Assembly: GCA_963978545.1 (NCBI GenBank) | Contig: OZ021733.1 | Coordinates: 34,515,424-34,579,423 of the forward strand | Length of the DNA stretch: 64,000 nucleotides | Source: Linyphia triangularis | Lineage: Eukaryota; Arthropoda; Arachnida; Araneae; Linyphiidae | Reading direction: 5' to 3' | Shown here: positions 1-12,522 of the stretch, one piece after another | Position numbering within the stretch: position 1 is the stretch's first letter | How the letters are laid out: every line of letters begins with the position of its first letter | Translations under genes and position numbers: made by a program | The notes under the pieces: generated by a model | Seen by the model: the letters and a program-made list of their open reading frames with translations, nothing else | Database searches by the model: none | Told to the model about the DNA's origin: nothing

Positions 1-700
1 TTATTTTTTCTGAGTCTCCTGCAAGCCTGTCAAAAAACAAGTTTGAGAATAAGAGATACAGAGTAGATTGATTCCTCTGAAGTTTGAGCATTCCAAAATA
101 TCACCCTTTTTGCGTATGAGGCAAATGGTGCTTAGTTTCCATTCATCTGGTAAAGACTTCCTTGTCCCAAATGAACTTGTTTAAGTGATGGATTTTCTTT
201 TCAATTAGTTCTGGTGGAATTGAGTCCGAACCGGGTGCTTTATTATTTTTTAACCTGTATCCCTTCTTTCACTTCTATTAGTGAAGGTGGTGGAACTGGG
301 TTGTTTTCAATTGCTGAACTGGGGCAATATAATAATTCCTCTTTAGCACTTTTTAATAAATTTTCAAAGTGCTCCTTCCATCGTTTAAGTATATCTTTTT
401 TGTCATTCAGGATTGTGCCATCCATGTTCCTACATGCATTTGTTCTTGGCTTGAAAACTTTTTGACAAGGTTAATTTCATGAAAGAAAGCTCTGCTCTCT
501 TTTGATCCTCGTAGATATTCAACATCTTTAAAAAGGTTATTGTGAAAAACTCACTTTTTCAGTGGATGTATTTTCATTTCTCGTCTTCTGTATTCTTTGT
601 ATGTCTCATCAGAGCTTCTTGTGTATTGATTTTGTAACATTTTACGATTGTCGATAATGGTTTTGCTAAATTTGTATTTCTTAACATAACTGCAATGAGT
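1..700 (-). pseudogene. Non-LTR (LINE) retrotransposon polymerase fragment, region around the start of the RT domain
   Basis: Read on the minus strand, this is a decayed piece of a LINE polymerase, entering at about 700 and leaving through the window edge. About 540-480 gives NLFKDVEYLRGSKESRAFF, the linker after the endonuclease. 425-243 gives a 60-codon open stretch containing DKKDILKRWKEHFENLLKS, the usual segment just before the RT palm. 240-181 gives APGSDSIPPELIE, which matches the first RT motif, where LINEs have a similar KAPGxDxIPxE. The rest to position 1 resembles the following RT blocks but contains stops. Frame changes near 430 and 243 and several stops show the copy is dead. The linker style resembles RTE, CR1 or Jockey-like elements; I cannot place it more finely. 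The upstream end is vague. Confidence 0.75.
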
Positions 701-3249
701 GTAATTCATAATTTGATTTCATAAATTAATAATTTTATTTTCAGTTTCACTTAACTAATTTGGAATTTGGATACGTCTTTAGTTGCTTCCTGGTGCTTCA
801 TTCTGTATCTCGTTTTTTAGATGTAGTTGTCATATTTTCAATCAGCCATTTTGAACTGTATGCAATTATTGTCGTTTGTGTTTTCACCAATTTTTGGTTG
901 AAATTGATGGATGGTTGACTGTTTTGTACAACTCAAAAACTTATAGAACCAAACAACATTATTTATAATTGTTAAAAATATAATTAAGATGCATGATATC
1001 CCACACAGGTACTATGTTACTTTTAGCAGTGCACATTTTCTTCAGTTTAAATAAAGAATAAATATAAGTCATCTTTTTTGCACAATTGCCTTGTGACTAA
1101 ACTGAGACTGATAACATTTTAAATTTAAATAAAACAGTACAATGAGACATACAAAATATCATTACAAGAAGTTACAACATAAAGGGGTTATGTTTAAGAA
1201 TATAAAAGAAAAGAAAATTGAAACAAATTATTCAAATGACACAAAATGGATGTTGCTCAGAAAGGTAAAGAGGAAATTTTTAAATGCATGCATTGTATGC
1301 ATACCATCCATATTTAGTAGGTAAAAGATAATATTTTCTAGTGGATTGTTTTGCATAGAATATGTGTTTTGGAGGAAAAAATGCCAGAGAAAATCCTTTT
1401 TCAGATTTACAATACATTTAATGAATTACCAGGATATGTTATATGTAATGCCTCATATGCTATATGAAAAAAATTCCAACATATTAGAAAATCATGGTTG
1501 AGGTCCAAGAAATTTACAATATCTTGGATAGAGAACATTATTTTTTTTCTCACATTGTATAAACATTTCATTTGCTAATGGTGTGTATGTTAGAGTGTTA
1601 CAGAATTGTAAAATAACTTTCCAAGTCAGGATGCAACAAAATTAAATAATTCATAGTAATTAAATAAAGGAAATATATTCAATTTTAGTAAAGTTTTAAG
1701 CAAAATACTATATTTGCACACACAAATTGTTTTAGAATCATGTGCTGAAACTTAAATACAACACATAAAACTAGCATGTATCAAGAATAGGCAAAAGCAT
1801 CAAAATATATGTGTATATAATCCTATCATATTTATACCAGCCACTCAAAATATACTTATAGCAGCAACAGCAGTTGATTAACCATGGCTATAAACTGTAC
1901 AGTTAAAAACCCCAATCCATTTCAGGGTGATAACAAAAACAAGTGTAAAAATACCATGAAATATCCCTGGTTTTGTGACATACAGAAAAAATATTAAGGC
2001 TAAAACAATGCTGAAGGCAATTTTATTTTTAAAAATCTTAATGTACTAACTGTTACAGAAATTTAAAAATAATATTTCAAAAATTAAAAAGTTCCTTACA
2101 TAAGATTGCTTGACCCACTGACGGTCATAACGTACATATATATCATTTGATCCCCAGATTTTTCAGTAATACACAACATTTTAAAATTTATAAATAAAAT
2201 TTAAAATAAAATATTTTTTTTATTTTTTTATTAGGATGATAGTTTGTAACCTATCTAAAACAAAATAAATTAAAAAAATTATATATTTGAAATAGAAATA
2301 TAATTTAAAAATTATTGCAGGGAAAACAACTGTAGAATTTTGCATATTCCCATAATAGTCAGTGGGTTAACGAATTAGCATAAAATAATATTACGAAAGT
2401 ACAGCATAAAGTGAGATTATCATCAAACTTTATAAACTTAAGGCGATATTTTAAATCTAACATTAATATTATACAAATAATAAAAATTACAAGAAGTCAT
2501 AATCAACCTTAATTAAATTATGACATTGTTTATTTCTAAAACTAACATTTGGAAATTTAAAATACATTGAAGGAAGAAATACTATTCATAGCTTTACATT
2601 TTTTTTTTTTTTAAACACAAATAAAAAAAAAAAAAAGTATCTCAAATGAAATTAATTAGTTACAAAAATAAATTAATACCAAGCTATTAATATAACTTAG
2701 TGTTAATAAATAAAGCAAAATTGGAATAAATTACTTATTTTGGTGTTTTTGGTCAAGTTAATATTTCAATGTAAACCAATCTAAATTCTTCTATAATAAA
2801 ATTATAACTCATGCATTCTAAGCATATTACACACACACATATATATATGAATTTTTTTTAAAAAGTGAATAGCTTATTACAGGCTTACCAAGTCCACTAA
2901 TGATTATTCTAAAACATCTATCTTTTAAAATATCTTTTCATACTGAACTATGGAAGTCTTTATGAATAGTAATGGTAGGACATCTTTATAAATAGTAATG
3001 GGGAGATGAAAATACTGAAATGAAAGAAATATATTTATTTTTTTATAGTATATTATTTTGAAAGTACAAAATTCATGCATAAAATCATGATAGAAACATC
3101 CCCAATCAAAATACCATTTTAACAAGCTTATAAAACCATACATGTCCCCTCCACAACACAGTACTAAGTTCAATTTAAAAAGTAAAAAACACAAGCACAA
3201 TGCATAGTACAGAAATGTTCAACAATCAAAATACCATTTCAAAAAAAAT
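701..3249. other. AT-rich intergenic sequence without a recognised gene
   Basis: No long open frame and no recognisable transposon end is seen. It holds many poly(A)/poly(T) runs (for example 2600-2636) and a short CA/TA repeat near 2830-2849. The open frames on either strand are short and of low complexity. Confidence 0.6.
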
Positions 3250-3306
3250 TATAATTGATATTTCATTGCATAATTGATATTTCATTGCATAATTGATATT
3301 TCATTA
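3250..3306. repeat. Short tandem repeat, 19-bp unit, about 3 copies
   Basis: The unit CATAATTGATATTTCATTG repeats almost exactly three times. A more degenerate copy follows near 3318-3335. It is a simple AT-rich minisatellite. Confidence 0.85.
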
Positions 3307-3943
3307 TTTGAGGCAATAATTGAAATCTCATTATTTGACTAAGTATTACTTCTAAAACAATACTCAATAAATATGATAGAATTTAGTCTAAGAAAACAAT
3401 TTTTAAACAATTGCACAAATACTTAAAATATAAAATTGTTTCATACCAAAATTGGTAAGGCCATAACAATTGCTTTTAATCACAAAGTACTGCAAAAAAT
3501 ATTTAATACCTGAAGCTCAGGTAAAATACAAACTTCAGAAATAAAAACCATCAATAGAATGCTTTGATAGATAATTAAATGTGTCATTATGCTTGGAATA
3601 AAATCTTTTCATTTTTTACTTGAAGTTTTATAAGTATGGTCATATTCATAGAAACTCGTTTTCAAATTCCTTAGTTGTATTCAAATGAGAAAAACCAAAT
3701 TCCTACGACATACACAGAAAGGTCAAAAACTTTTGCAACTGTTGAAATAAGTTATTTTGTTTTAAAAAAAAAAATGTACTATTGAGCAGAAAAAAGTCAA
3801 AGTTTTGATTTGCACAAATCTGGGAAATCTAATAAGCTATCCCCCCCCCCCCCCAGAAAATGAGGATAGAAGTTGGATAAATGTTTCACAAATTGACGCT
3901 TTGTTATTTGAACCGACATTCGATGAAAGAAAATGTAAAGGTA

Positions 3944-4148
3944 CTTTTCCGTTAAAGGGGGCCGTTTAACAAAGTATGGTACGGATTTTTCACCAAGAAT
4001 TGTTTACAAAACACCGCACCAAGTTATGGCAACCATAGGCAGTTCACTTGTTATTAAAAAATGGTGGAGGCTATCGTTTACTGGCAAAAACCACCTTGGT
4101 GCAGAATCCGTAAGGTATAATTGCCAACAGCCCTCTTTAACGGAAAAG
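3944..4148. mobile_element. 205-bp MITE with inverted ends and TA target duplication
   Basis: The left end CTTTTCCGTTAAAGGGGG mirrors the right end (reverse complement CTTTTCCGTTAAAGAGGG). A second inverted pair lies further in: TTTTTCACCAAGAA near 3988 against CCTTGGTGCAGAATCCG near 4094. TA dinucleotides flank both sides (3942-3943 and 4149-4150), as expected for a Tc1/mariner-type non-autonomous element. No coding sequence is inside. A 14-base poly(C) run lies about 90 bp to the left (3841-3854). Confidence 0.8.
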
Positions 4149-4162
4149 TACTGATTTAAAAA

Positions 4163-5365
4163 AATGTTACCACTCAAATCACAGAATGAAAATCAATGAC
4201 TTTTAAAGACTTAAATAATGTTTTTATGGACTTTTGAAAATTTGTTTTCAAGCATCATGTCTATAAATAAATTTTTAAAGTATATTTTAACTAAAAAGTT
4301 TCAGAAATTTTCAATATTATGTATGTGAAGTCATAATAAAATTATTGAAATATGCTAAATATATCAAGTATATGGGAGGAGTAAATTTCACATTAGCATA
4401 TAATTTTCCTCAATTACTATATTTTCATTTTAACAAAACAAATAAAACAATAAAAAATATTTTGAAAGGGGTTTGAACCTTATACCCCTTCCCTCCTGGC
4501 ATGCAGCATATTTAGGGATGACATTAACAGATTTTTCACAAACTAATTAAATAACTTTGCAAAAAAAATATTACTTAACAAAACTTTCTTAAAAAAATGT
4601 ACAACTAAAAGTAAAAAAACAAAAGAAATTGCGATACATTTAAGGTAAAAATGTAACGTTTTCATAAAAATGTGCAATATTCTCACATGAAATTGTTTAC
4701 ACTAATTTAAATTAGTAGCTCCTTTATTAAAATCTAAAATTATGTTCTTTACAGTACCAGAAGAATTACCCCCCCCCCCCCATCAGAAATCATTTCAAAA
4801 TTGAAATACTAAAGTCTCTTCCCCATAGTACCAATATCAAAATCTTTCATGCCCAATTTGCAGTTCGCCTTATGAACAGACTTTGTTGATGTTGCAATTC
4901 ATTTTTCATATGCACTGTCAAAGCACATTAAACGTTCTTTTTCCGGACATAGCTTTTGTAAGTTGCTTGTGCTAAAAAAAACACTCGCTGCGCTGGTAAA
5001 ATAAAACTCTTGTGGCTTGCAAAACAAACACTGCTCTCACATGTTCCTCTCACAAGTTCAGAGTGTAAAATTCAGTGCAACCTCGGTTCAAATTCCACTC
5101 CACAAATAAGCAAATACGAACCAATAGATGTGCAAGTTGGTGCATGCATAATACAAATATGTCAGAGAATTTTGATACAGTGCAAATAAATGGCGGTCAT
5201 GCAGGGATAGCAAGTCGAGTTGTATTTTTATAAATTTTGCAGTCAGGCACACAACAACTGCAAAAATTAAAGACTTTTAAGGACATCTAAGCATTTTCAA
5301 GTACTTTCAAAGCCTTGAAAGCAAGTTAAAAAATATTAAGCATTTTCAATGACTGTGGGAACCCT
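4163..5365. mobile_element. Longer, older copy of a hAT-like element (see 34126-34536)
   Basis: The first ~100 bp (CCACTCAAATCACAGAATG, then the ATCAATGACTTTTAA stretch) and the last ~250 bp (from about 5110 to GTGGGAACCCT at 5355-5365) match the two halves of the 411-bp element at 34126-34536. Here they are separated by about 850 bp of extra sequence, which includes a 13-base poly(C) tract at 4769-4781. The left terminus has decayed and the flanks show no matching 8-bp duplication. The 411-bp copy may be an internal-deletion derivative of this longer form. No transposase reading frame is visible inside. Confidence 0.6.
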
Positions 5366-6335
5366 CAATGTACATGCAATGAAACCATTGTTCACATTTA
5401 TGAATAATATTTCATATTCTTAGTAATTAAATTACTATAGATGTTTTTGTCAATAATATAGAGGATTTAGACCTTTCAAATTGTATTTCATAATATAGCA
5501 TAATAGTGATATTTGCTTAATGGTGTGTTGTCAATTTCATTGTGTTAAAAGTAATTGATGTTTTTAACATAAACATAAGTATTATTTCCAAAAATATTTT
5601 ATACTTGTTATTATTCTATACCTATAGAATATTTTTTCTATTGAGAAAGATTTATACTTGCATAAAATATTTCTCAATAGAATGGAACATTGACATTGAA
5701 ATCACTAAAAATTGGCAAATAACTTCTCAAACACATTATTATAATACTAAAGCAAGGGTGTGTACAATCAACCATTAAAATGGAATATGTTAGCACAATA
5801 ATAACCTTTAATAATTTGAAGTGTCCCTTCACTTATGTGGCATTTATTTCAAAAAAGTGAGCACATTTAAAAAAAAAAAATTATCTTTTGCTATAATTTT
5901 TTAACCAACAAAGCTGTTTTAAAATACATAAAGTAAAATCTTGAGAATACAAAAAGTTGCAGGAAAGTGGAATAACTTAATCACTTTTAGGATAAAAAGA
6001 TTGCAATGTTTTTTTGTTTTTTTCTTCTTTGAAAAAAAAATTGGTGCTATAAACAAAGTGGTAAAATTAATTCAAGGAGGATGGAAAACCAAGTGAGGCC
6101 CAGAACTACAAAGATCAATACTTGTGTATATAAACATATTGTTTCTCACATTAAAAACCATCGATATTAATTTTCATTAAATATGTTATAAACTTTTAAC
6201 ATTCTTTGGCAAGAAATTAAGTTTCATGTAGTATGTTTTAGTGGTGAGTAAACATGAATTAATAAAAGAAAGTCGAAAGTTAGTTTTGGGTTTAAAATTT
6301 TTACGTCTTCCTGGGTTTTTTTAATTTCATTGTTG
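5366..6335. other. Intergenic AT-rich sequence with one imperfect hairpin
   Basis: No recognised gene. Near 5637-5683 the arms CTATTGAGAAAGATTT and AAATATTTCTCAATAG form an imperfect stem-loop. The open frame spanning it (5542-5778) is low-complexity and unconvincing. Confidence 0.5.
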
Positions 6336-6605
6336 AAAATGATGAGATAAAAGGATCACAGTGTTTTTTGTTCATTCCAGTAATATCAACATTCCACAAA
6401 AGGAACTGAGTTTGAACCCTTACAGTAACTTCTCCCAGAAGGGTTAGGGGATGGCCAATGAAAGAACAACTATCTCTTATATTCAAACTGGTGATTATGT
6501 CATGGTGCTGTTTGGCAGGGTTAAATATCCACGAGTGGTAAAAAAAAGTTGATGGCTCAACTTTCCACAAAAGCATCTTTGAAAAAAAATGGCAAATTTT
6601 AGAAA
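6336..6605. repeat. Dispersed repeat, copy 1 (pair with 7793-7965)
   Basis: This stretch and 7793-7965 share the same order of blocks: AAAATGATGAG, GTTCATTCCAGTAAT, AAAAGGAACTGAGTTTGA, GGATGGCCAAT, ATATTCAAACTGGTGATTATG and GGCAGGGTTAAAT. The pair is diverged, with deletions in the second copy. It is a non-coding repeat family of unknown class. Confidence 0.65.
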
Positions 6606-7792
6606 TGGCAATTTCCAAATTATTTCATCTAGTACAACAAACCCATTTTTTAGGCATGTTCTCCCACTACTGATCTGTATTTGATTTTTCACTCCATGTA
6701 TGGTTTAAGTTCAATTTTTTCTAGTTACTACTACCGCCTCATTCATGTTTAAAAATTAAAAAAAAAATACATAAAAATAATTTTTAAACATACTTTTTTT
6801 TATTCCTAGTCATTCTACTTTAGCTTTAACTGCAGTAAAAATTCCCAATTGTCTCCGGAATCGTTAGTATTATGAAAAACTGTGTTGAGTTCAGTTCACC
6901 CCAGTTAAAAGGATGAGATGATCAAAAACTTTTTGCTTTTTACAAATCCTAAAAGCTTTAAAAATTTCCCAATGTTTTAAAATAAATTTGATGGATCAAC
7001 TATTCTAAGGTTCCATCGAAAGAGACAAATATTTTCTAATCTACAACAAAACATTGATAAAAACTGTGACCATGATCAATCAATCAACTTTATGGTAAAT
7101 AATATTTCCAATTTTTAAGCTATTTTGTGAAGAATTGTGGAAATATTCCATCATTTATGTGAGAGACTGTACTTTACATATTGGGTGCAGTTACTTTTAG
7201 TAAATATTTACTGTGCAACAAATTTTATTTGTAATTTTATACCTGATTCATTCAAATAAAAGCGATTGGATGATAATTTAAGCATTGTGCAAAATAAGTA
7301 AATTTTAATTATTATCATCTAACTATTGAATTTAAATGAAGAACAAGCTTTAAAATAACATGACTGCATTTTTAACAGGTTTAAAAAGGGAATACATATT
7401 CTTTTTTTTTGTTAGTATACCATATAAACTAGAACAAAAAATAAAAAAATGTTTGCATATTGTTCTTTGCTGTAGTTTAAGTTGCCATATTAAAATCAAT
7501 TATCTAACCTTATAAAATATTGAAAAATTTACATCAATCCAATCAAAACTTAACTTTTTAACATCTTCAATAAATCAAGCAAGTATTTTACTCTAAACGA
7601 ATATTTTCAGCAGAACTCAAGATAGAACAAAATATCTTAAATCTAGCATAAGCTACCATGGAGTGAAGACCCATCTCATTGTATTCCGAAACGAAATTCA
7701 CTATTAAAAGTAAATCACTACCTATGATAATCTTTTCTTATTCAATGTGAAAAAGAAACTGCAAGAAAACTTTAAACTTGAATTGGACAGTT

Positions 7793-7965
7793 AAAATGAT
7801 GAGTTGATGATCACTGTATTATTTGTTCCTTCCAGTAACCTTAGCATTTCAAAAAGGAAACTGGGTTTGAGGATGGCCAATTAAGAATTTCCCACTATAT
7901 TTTATATTCAAATCGGTGATTATGACAGGGTTAAATTACATATCACTTTTCAAAGAAAAAATAGC
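7793..7965. repeat. Dispersed repeat, copy 2 (pair with 6336-6605)
   Basis: Same block order and orientation as 6336-6605, with the middle shortened. Short open frames crossing it on both strands are not credible genes. Confidence 0.6.
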
Positions 7966-9201
7966 TTTTAGTAAAAGTTTTCTTATAAAAATCTTACCTG
8001 TTTTCAGTAAAAACATGAGAATTGAAACAACTTGCATGGCCAAAATGAGACAAATAATTGGCCATTTAAGAGGGATATTTTTTATCTGTGCTTCGACATC
8101 TAGTTTGTAGCATAAGGAAACTCTGGAATGACCCTGAAAATAAGAATATGATAACATTTTTTAAAACTACTCGACATTGATCATGTATATTTTAATATTT
8201 TGATGTTTACATTCTGTTACGACCTTGTAATAGTTTATTACCGAAATATCAAAAAAATGGTTATGGCTTTTAAGATTCAAATGGATGAATTTAACAATTT
8301 AAAGCTAATTTTATAAATACAAAACAATAGCTGGGTTTCAAGTTTACCACAAAAACTGATGCCAAGTCTATCAACTCTTCAAGAAAAGTTATGTAAAAAA
8401 TTCAATTGTTACCACTCAATGTTGAACACATTTTGTAGGAACATTGTGTTATCTGACTTTTCCATTCGCTTTCAGTAATATCAAATATTCTTGTAGAAGT
8501 CCCAGAATTCTCTAAACTATTTTACAACTAAGTTCTAGAATTTTTAACTGGCATAATTCCATTCGTTGTAAAATTAATTTTAATGAAACAATGCTCTGAA
8601 TCATTTTTCCGCTAAGAAGACTTAAACTTGTTGTGTAACTAAGCTGATTAGCAAAGTTATATAAACAACTTAAAGGATTGTTGTTAAACATTTTTTTTTA
8701 TATAAACATTTACTTATTTTACTTATATAACTTCCAGCAGCCAATTTCTGCCAACTTATAATGATCGATATAGCCAAGTAAATTTGATGTATTATGACGT
8801 CACAGACCACAACTTTTCTGAATATCTCAGGAGAGGAGGTTTTGTTATTGCCTAACAGAATTCGAAAATTTGAATTTATTTTAAAAGTTGGTATTAGGAT
8901 TGGCCAATAATTGTAGTTGATGAAAGGGAAAAAAACAATTCCAAAAATGCGTTAGGGTAGGTTCAACTCTTTCCCCCCCCTCCCGTCTTTTTACCCCATC
9001 TGGCAACGCTCCTGGTGGACAGAATCCGAAAGTGAACGACGAATTTTTCATCACAAAGAAGTATAAACTTGCTTACATCGTTTTACAGCGAATAACCTAA
9101 AGTAATTGTTTAAGTGAAAATAAATTCTACTGTGGTAGAAAGCGTGAAAGTTAGGAAGTAAAGAAAACTATTTTTTTTTTCTTTCAAAAAAGAATGCAGA
9201 A
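7966..9201. other. Intergenic sequence
   Basis: No recognised gene or element. A pyrimidine-rich patch (TCCCCCCCCTCCCG) lies near 8971-8984. A poly(T) tract at about 9170-9184 precedes a weak splice-acceptor-like stretch before the short frame at 9202. Confidence 0.5.
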
Positions 9202-9345
9202 ATGTATCATTTGAATGCAGAACAAATCGTAAAAACATCTATAACTGCTATGGAACTTGTTCGTGAAAAATCTCCAGCTACCAGTTACTTGGAAAAATTC
9301 ACGTGGTTGAAACAGCTCTATAGAAACTCAGAAGCTGCATACTAA
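9202..9345 (+). CDS. Short open frame, 47 residues, unrecognised
   Basis: ATG at 9202 opens a 47-codon frame ending in TAA. The peptide begins MYHLNAEQIV and is rich in mixed charged and hydrophobic residues rather than low-complexity, unlike most chance frames here. A T-rich stretch followed by AG lies just before it, so it might be an exon start, but no family is recognised. It lies about 250 bp upstream of the gypsy insertion. It could well be chance. Confidence 0.2.
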   Translation: MYHLNAEQIVKTSITAMELVREKSPATSYLEKFTWLKQLYRNSEAAY

Positions 9346-9456
9346 TGATTGATGAGAGTCAATACTTTTCAATATATTGTTACACTGTGCACAGTGAGGG
9401 AAAATGCAAGAAAACCTGGTGCGATAATCATTTTTTTATGAATTGAAAAATCAATA

Positions 9457-9594
9457 ATGGATCCTGTTCCTGTAAAGCTCTTTTCATCTAGTGCCACTAT
9501 GCTAGTAGTCGGCAGACCACGACTCTTCTTATGGGTATCAGCGGCTCTTCAAGTTCTGAAAGTAACTCAACCTAAGAAAAAATTTATAAAGCAA
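9457..9594 (+). CDS. 46-codon open frame whose stop coincides with the gypsy insertion site
   Basis: The frame starts at the first ATG after an in-frame TGA (9439-9441) and encodes a peptide beginning MDPVPVKLFS, with a hydrophobic middle and a lysine-rich end. The last codon ends at 9594. The next base, 9595, belongs to the CAAT target duplication, so in an empty allele the stop would be TAA built with the bases now at 15312-15314. In the occupied allele the frame instead runs into LTR sequence. I do not recognise the product and it may be fortuitous. Confidence 0.2.
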
Positions 9595-9595
9595 T

Positions 9596-9888
9596 TATGG
9601 TGAATGGGTGACTCAAAATAATACCCATCAACGGTGTGATGTTAAAAGTTTGATACGATATAAACACAAAATAATTATTTACAAGTCACACACACACCAC
9701 AAAATAAACATTAATACAATTATACTGGGAACATATACAATTCTGGGGGGAATTCCTCACCTCACATGTTTACTGTTCGAGTGCTGGAGTTAAACTGAAT
9801 AATGATCTACACTAAGTAGGTCTTTACTATGTCCATAGATGGCGTTAGTAGTACAGTCCGGGGAAAGAGTTATACAGAGAGTGTCACA
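9596..9888 (-). repeat. 3' LTR of the gypsy element
   Basis: 293 bp, starting TGTGACAC when read on the minus strand. It matches the other LTR except at 9605 (T versus C) and within TTTGATACG (A in the other copy). It is adjoined by the polypurine tract on its inner side. Confidence 0.95.
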
Positions 9889-10231
9889 GGCTCCCCCTCT
9901 GGCTGCGAAGACGTCTCGGCGAGCAGCCAGGAGAATTGTTGGATTGTGGACCAGTGTTAGTGGATGGCCTGTTTGTTGTATGGGTCCTTGGTAGTCGACC
10001 CCTTCTCCTGATAGGATTGATTGGCACATTTGTCGATTGGAGGGCTTCCTGGCAAGGACGCAGGGCAGATGTATGAAAGACTCCAAGAGAAACGTGGGGA
10101 GTTTCAAGGTTGGCTATTTCATAGCTTGTTGGGGAACGTTGAGTGAGTATAACATAAGGTCCATCTCGACGAGGTGCGAATTTGGCTGTTATCTTCTTGG
10201 TTTGTTGCTGTGAGGGTGTAAGGTTACCCAC
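9884..10231 (-). pseudogene. Gypsy integrase C-terminal region (GPY/F-like) and pol tail
   Basis: This frame encodes the basic C-terminal part of integrase. It includes RRDGPYVI, the GPY/F-type motif of Ty3/gypsy integrases, followed by a segment ending in ETPHVSLGVFHTSALRP and a low-complexity, proline/arginine-rich tail that stops at the 3' LTR edge. It is one frame away from the catalytic domain upstream, and the two overlap around 10190-10230. Copy damage between them is therefore a frame change near 10200. Alone it would have no function. Confidence 0.75.
9889..9900 (-). promoter_or_regulatory. Polypurine tract for second-strand priming
   Basis: On the minus strand AGAGGGGGAGCC lies directly against the TGTGACAC start of the 3' LTR, the expected place for the plus-strand primer. 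Confidence 0.8.
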
Positions 10232-12522
10232 ACTCGATCTCCAGGTGCGTACTGGGGACTCTTTCGTCTTTCCTGATCCGCATACTTTTTCCGTTGATCC
10301 TGTTTCTGTTCAACAATGTCCTTGATTTCTTTGGAAATATTAGCAAAGTTTTTTAAATAAGGAGTTATTTCAGCAACGAAGTTGTCATTACTTATTATTG
10401 TTCGTAAATCATGTTGTATGTCATCAGGGGTTCGGAGTTCTCTTCCGAACTGTAGGAAAGCAGCTGTGTGTTCTGTGGAGACACATCTTGCAGTGTTTAA
10501 GGCAAAACGGATTGTTGGTAATTTATGGGTCCATTCAGTGTGATTATCCTTAACCAAAATTGCCAATCTCGGTTTGAGATCTCTGTTTTTTCGCTCCACG
10601 GGATTTGCTTGTGGGCAATAAACTGGAGTAAGAACTTGTTGTATATTAAGAAGATGGCATACCTGCTGGAGTACAGCACTTACAAACTGTGGGCCATTGT
10701 CGCTGATTAGTCTTCTTGGAAATCCGTATCTCAAGAATACTTCTTCTATTAGAACTATAGAACACTCCTTGGCTGTGGCGTTTCGGAGAGCAAAGAGTTC
10801 TACTCATTTTGTTGAGGTATCTTCGACGATGAATATCCATTTTTCTCCATTAGAAGATTCAGGCAGGGGACCAAACAAGTCGATGACCAGGGTTTCAAAA
10901 CGTTGAGAGTATACTGGGGTTCTCAACAATCCTGCAGGTTTTTGATTGCTGGGCTTATATCTGTTGCAATCGGGACAGTGTTTCACATAATCGGTAATGT
11001 ATTTGCGCATTCCAGGGAAGTAATATCTGGTTGAAATTCTGTGAAACGTGCCTTCTGCACCATAATGTCCTGTGGTTGGGTCATCATGATGTTCCTTCAT
11101 CACTCTTTCGCGCTCGTGAATGGGGACCACTAATTGCGCTTCTTCTGAATCAGAATCTGGGGCATAACGGTATAGGACACCTTGATTCATAATGTAACCT
11201 CTTTGAGTCCAATTTGCGAAATTTTCGTCTCTTGAACCACTTTCAAAGCTGTCTATTATTTTCTTAACATCTTCATCCTTCAACTGTTCGGCTCGAACAT
11301 CACTGGCTCTTTTAGCTGGTAAATCAACGATGACTGTGCAAGTCTCGCATGTTACTTTTTCATGTAAACAATTAGGACGAGAAAGCATATCCGCAATGAC
11401 ATTCGCCTTACCAGGGATGTATTCCACTTTTAAGTTATAAGACTGTAGTTGGAATGCCCATCTTGCAAGCCGACCAGTAGGGGATTTAAGGCTCAGCAGC
11501 CATTTCAAGGGTTGGTGGTCAGATGCCACGGTAATTTCGGCTCCTTCGATATATCCTCGAAACTTTTCCAGGGCCCAGACCACTGCAAGTGCTTCTCTTT
11601 CAGTGGTGGAATAATTTCGTTCTGCTGAGGTTAGCAAACGACTTGCATACTCTAGCGGATGTTCTTCTGGACCATGTCCCTGAAGAAGAACAGCTCCTAA
11701 TGCATAATTTGATGCATCTGATCGTATGGCAAAAGGTTTTGATTCATCAAGTTGTTTCAGCACTGGTGGCGAAATCAAACATTTCTTAAGGAATTCAAAT
11801 GCAGACTGTTCCTCTTCACCCCACTTCCACGTGGTCCTCTTTTTGGTGAGATTGCTCAAAGGACAAGAAATCTCTGCAAACTGAGGAATGAACCGTCGAT
11901 ACCAGCTGCATGTTTGCAAAAAGGATTGTACCTGTTTCACATTCTTTGGTGGAGGGATACCAGCAATGGCCTCTACTTTGGCAGAGTCTACTTCGATACC
12001 GGAACTGGTAATATAATGTCCGAGGTATTTGACTTTGGGACAAGAGAAATTGCACTTCTCCCGGTTAGCATTCAAGTTGAATTATTGAAGTCGTTCAAAC
12101 ACTAACCGCAGATCTTCGAGATGATCTTCAAATGTGGGAGACATCACTATGATATCGTCTAGGTAAGCAAGGGTATTTACCTTTAATCCATTTCGAAAGA
12201 TATCCATCAAACGTTGAAATGTTGCCGGGGCTGTTTTCAGTCCGAAGGTCATTCTGTTAAACCTGAAAACACCAAACTGGCAGACAAAAGCGGTCTTGTC
12301 TTTGTCCGGCGGGTGCATCTTTATTTGATAGTAACCGGATCTCAAATCAATTGTTGACATAAAGGAGGTCTGCTTGGCATTGTGCAGAAGATCGTCCATA
12401 CGAGGTAGTGGATATGGATCTGATTTGGTGACTGCATTGAGCTTGCGGTAATCGATGCAAAGTCTGAATTCTCCATTTGGTTTGGGAATGAGAACTGCAG
12501 GTGAGGGCGTATGGGGAGTCAC
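10189..12522 (-). pseudogene. Gypsy pol: reverse transcriptase, RNase H and integrase core
   Basis: A single minus-strand frame interrupted by two stops, TAA at 12082-12084 and TGA at 10804-10806. Section 12522-12085 is RT: IDYRKLNAVT, DLRSGYYQI, FNRMTFGLKTAPATFQR and the catalytic YLDD. Section 12081-10807 holds the RT connection, then RNase H with its four acidic residues in SDAS, TERE, SDHQ and ADMLS, then the integrase zinc region (EHHDD, GHYG, CPDC). Integrase catalytic acids fall in VIDLFGP, ISDNGPQF and the glutamate of NPVERK. This enzyme set copies and integrates the element. The frame upstream (protease) is offset by one base near 12,505-12,510, a third break. Domain content is complete, so the damage is small-scale. 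Confidence 0.92.
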